From contig NC_021681.1 in the NCBI RefSeq assembly GCF_000247815.1, forward strand, positions 13,392,013-13,456,012: DNA of 64,000 nucleotides. Direction: 5' to 3'. Below are positions 61,021 through 64,000 of the stretch, piece after piece. Position numbers and translations under genes: made by a program. How positions within the stretch are numbered: the stretch's first letter is position 1; the number at the start of each line of letters is the position of its first letter. The notes beneath the pieces are model-generated. The model did no database searches and was not told where the DNA came from. It worked only from the letters and a program-made list of their open reading frames with translations. Source of the DNA: Ficedula albicollis. Lineage: Eukaryota; Chordata; Aves; Passeriformes; Muscicapidae.

Positions 61021-63694
61021 AAAATGAATAGCAATTTTATTTAAACTCAGATTTAGGAATAAGATAATTTTATCCTGTAGTGTTAACCACGTAAGTCAGA
61101 TCTCACCATGAAAAGAAAATTAGCATCAGTAACACAGAAAAGTCATTAGAAGAAATACCAGTGTTAAGTTTGCCACAAAAACTGAGAAAGAAAATAAAAG
61201 GTGCAAAAGCACAGATTTCTGTAGAGAAGGAAACTCATGGCAGGGTATTAAAATGGATGTTACTTGTGAATATTGGTCATTGTGACATTGTGGGATTTTG
61301 TCACCACAAGCTTTCTGTAAACTCAGGAGCAGGTGCTTAACAGGGCCACTAGCCATACTGAAATTTGGAACCTTAATAAAAAAGACAATATGCATAGCAG
61401 AAAAAGGAACCAGTTAATAGTAAATTTTAGCCACAAAATTACTGTAAAGTAACTCTAATCAGAGACTGGCAAGGATGAGATCTAGCTACAGTAAAAGTAA
61501 CATTAATACATAAAACCGGACCTGCCATATTGAGTTGCAGCTGTAATTCAACAGCACAAATGTTCTGCCTCTGGCAGTGATTTCAAACAGCTCTCCTGAG
61601 GCAGCCAAAATCCCCAAAATTTATAATTTCACTCTGCCCATATATATTTTCACTTAGATCCCAATGGCTGTATTTTCACCACAAATTGAGATGTGCCCCA
61701 AGAACATTTTCAGCACTGGACACGTTCTCCATTCATGTGGTTAACACAAAAGGTAAGAGAACTATGAGAGGAGGCTGTGGCCCCTATTTCATGCAGGAGA
61801 CTGTTTGCTCCAACCACACATCATTTGCGTGCAGCAATGAAAATAGTTCTTAAGCAGGCACCTCAGAGGACCTATGGAGCAGGACAGCACACTGGCAAGG
61901 AGCTCAAGGACATCTTCATACTCATACCTGGACCACCCAAGTACCTAAACCGTTTGTCAAGTCCCCAGCCTATCCTTCAACACAACGACAAAGATTTAAG
62001 TACATCATATGCAACCTATGTAAGTATTTCCACTTCTCAACAATGCCCAAGTAATGCTGTTGGGGAGTGACCCAGGTAAATAAAATCATCCAACTGCACT
62101 GACAGGCTCAGATTCATTTTTCTATTTTTTTTTTCCTCAAGTGCAAAGAGCTCCTGAGGAGGTGGAAATTGGCCTGATTAAGATCAATCCCAGTAAAACT
62201 CATCCCCAGAATGCTCCTATGCATTCCACAAATACCTGTACACGCTTCAAAAATCCTTCCTTAAAACCAGAAGTGTGTATGTCTTGGGGAAAAGAGCTAA
62301 ATCTCATTCTAAACAAACATGGCAGCATAGCAGGCAACCTAGAGCAAAGTGAGAGAGCTGAAGGCAGTAGGGCACATCCAAAGTCAACAAAATCAGCCAG
62401 ACCTTCAGCTAACACAAACCAGCACTATCTTCATTAACTTCTTTGGCTCAGAATCATCTTCTAGGCTTACAACACACAGACCACACGTGACTTCCTCCAT
62501 CAAACTTTTCACAAGCCAAATCTCAGCCTCACCCACCTCCTTCTCTCACAGGCCCTCGGTTGCATCCTGTTCCAACACAGCTGGGCTTCATTACTGCACG
62601 CTCCTCAGCCCTGTGAAAGCACGTCCTGCACAAAGCTCAGCCCTGCTTTGCTTTTCTCCCTGCAAGAGAAGCTTGAAAGCACCACCTAATGGCACAAGTA
62701 ACATTCTGAATACTACCTTTTTACACTGCTACTAGAGTGCTCTATCATAGGGAGACACAGCTTCACACAAGTAATTTTAGTGGCCACTTTCCAAAGAATG
62801 CAGGTTACAAAAATGGGAAATACTTTTTTATCCCACATCAAGGAAAAGGCATTGCACTTTACCAAGACATATATATACAAAGGCATATCTTTCTATACTG
62901 TATGTTGGAGTCCACAGATACCCTCAATTTGGCTTGAATATGGAGTTCATTAGTGCAGTGACCACAAATCCACATCTGGATTTAGAAGCAACAGAGTGAA
63001 CTGTACTGCAGAGATGTTAACAAGAACATTTCTACTGTCAACTGTACGTGAAAGGAAAAAAATGTGCTGAACAAAACATTTTAAGAGCTCAACTGTGGGC
63101 TGCCTTATATAATTAGTACTTACTAAACAGAAATTGGAATGGGAAGCTGTGTGATTGCTTACTTTACCCAGAGTTTACTTGGCTACTGTAATGTTCTCAG
63201 CTACTTTCAAGAGAACAAACAAAATGACAAACTGTGATTTCATTCACAAGTTTGGAGTGGATTTTGGCGGGACACTACAGATTGCTGTGGTCAGCCTCTG
63301 ACTCTGAAGTAATCTGCCTGTTACTTTAGTCAATCCTGAGCAGAAGACATGAAAACCCTTCCTGCATCCATTCACTCCATAAACAGCTAGAACAGGAGTC
63401 AGTAGTCTGTGTATGCCTATTTATAGTCATCCTTTATATTTTAGTATCCAAACACGCCCATGATGTGGCGCATCAGAATTAATAGAACTGATATTGCTGC
63501 AGCACCATCCTATAATTTTCTCTCTGTAAAAAGAAATTATGCAAGAGGAACAGATGATATTCTACTGCTAGCTAGTAAAAATTATATCTTCCCATCTAGA
63601 GAGTTTCTTTTATGCAAAAATCACCATAATGTTATAATATAATACTTCTGCAGGTAGAGAAATCAAGAAGAGAAAAAAATTAAAGCATATAATT
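61021..63694. other. Noncoding sequence
   Basis: AT-rich at both ends, with a more balanced middle at about 62140-62700 that is open for up to 128 codons on the plus strand without recognisable domains. Includes the CTCF-like motif at 62679. The block at about 63060-63300 is complex and repeat-free and may be weakly constrained. Confidence 0.47.
62679..62692 (-). promoter_or_regulatory. CTCF-like motif
   Basis: GCACCACCTAATGG reads on the minus strand as CCATTAGGTGGTGC, matching CCACNAGRKGGCRS at 12 of 14 positions. Orientation is opposite to the motif at 35208. Occupancy is unproven. Confidence 0.3.
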
Positions 63695-63780
63695 ACATTC
63701 CACAGCAAGTAAGAAACAGATCTAGAAACATAATTCAGTATCCCAGTGCTGTTCCAATACTCTAGTCACTCAGCTGTACA
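63695..63780 (-). repeat. MIR-type SINE remnant
   Basis: On the plus strand it reads 'cacagcaagtaagaaacagatctagaaac', then 'cccagtgctgttccaatactctagtcactcagctg'. This follows the reverse complement of MIR: CACACAGCTAGTAAGTGGCAGAGC, a decayed GGATTCGAACC, then the head region ending in CCACTA. Several positions have mutated, including the B box. The element is inactive; its orientation is minus. Confidence 0.58.
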
Positions 63781-64000
63781 AAATGCATATGGCATGTCAC
63801 ACCTCTAAGCAAAGCAATAGCATGGCTGGACTTCATCTTCCCCAGTTCCAAATCCCTCTCAGATGAAAACTTAGAGATATTGGCAATGCCATTCTTCTGA
63901 TTCCAAATGATCAGTCTGACTTTATTTTTAAAAAAACCCAAATCAAATGAAAGTATTTCCTTTCTGAAAGTGAATACACTTACTGTGGGTTTCCAGCACT
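63781..64000. other. Noncoding sequence to the window edge
   Basis: No feature recognised. Confidence 0.5.

Overview
The window looks like nuclear DNA from a vertebrate, most likely a bird or another sauropsid. It is AT-rich and dense in stop codons. Open frames are short on both strands, and the only long one (250 codons) is a product of a GC-rich minisatellite. I see no operons, ribosome binding sites or recognisable protein domains. The lineage call rests on a degraded CR1-type LINE (about 58.85-59.23 kb, minus strand), further CR1/L2-like 3' tails, decayed MIR-type tRNA-SINE remnants (38.2 and 63.7 kb), another tRNA-like SINE head (43.2 kb), and a low density of young interspersed repeats. 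This is inference; no species can be named from the sequence alone.

I find no protein-coding exon I can defend and no intact tRNA, rRNA or snRNA gene. The window is best read as intergenic or deep intronic DNA. Layout: 1-24 kb is AT-rich single-copy sequence with a CpG-retaining conserved-looking block near 3.0-3.8 kb and scattered GC-richer patches. At 24.8-25.5 kb there is a sharp GC/CpG island. It holds two minisatellites, a CTCF-like motif and an uninterrupted run of 72 C flanked on both sides by the same 7-mer. From 25.5 to 64 kb the sequence is again AT-rich, with several homeodomain-site-rich blocks (28.9, 36.5, 43.7 and 50.5 kb) that look like conserved noncoding elements.

The strongest structural theme is a series of head-to-tail, exactly two-copy duplications. 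I count 14 with units of 55 to 628 bp: 66, 85, 124, 452, 312, 180, 58, 96, 68, 628, 55, 121, 62 and 77 bp. Twelve lie between 28 and 61 kb. Pair divergence runs from about 0.3% (628-bp unit) to several percent, so they are not all of one age; the youngest could also be assembly or haplotype artefacts. Several open frames occur twice only because they sit in duplicated units.

No genes can be shown to act together here. The plausible functional content is regulatory: candidate enhancers, a CpG island that may be a promoter, and four CTCF-like motifs in alternating orientation. All need alignment or chromatin data.
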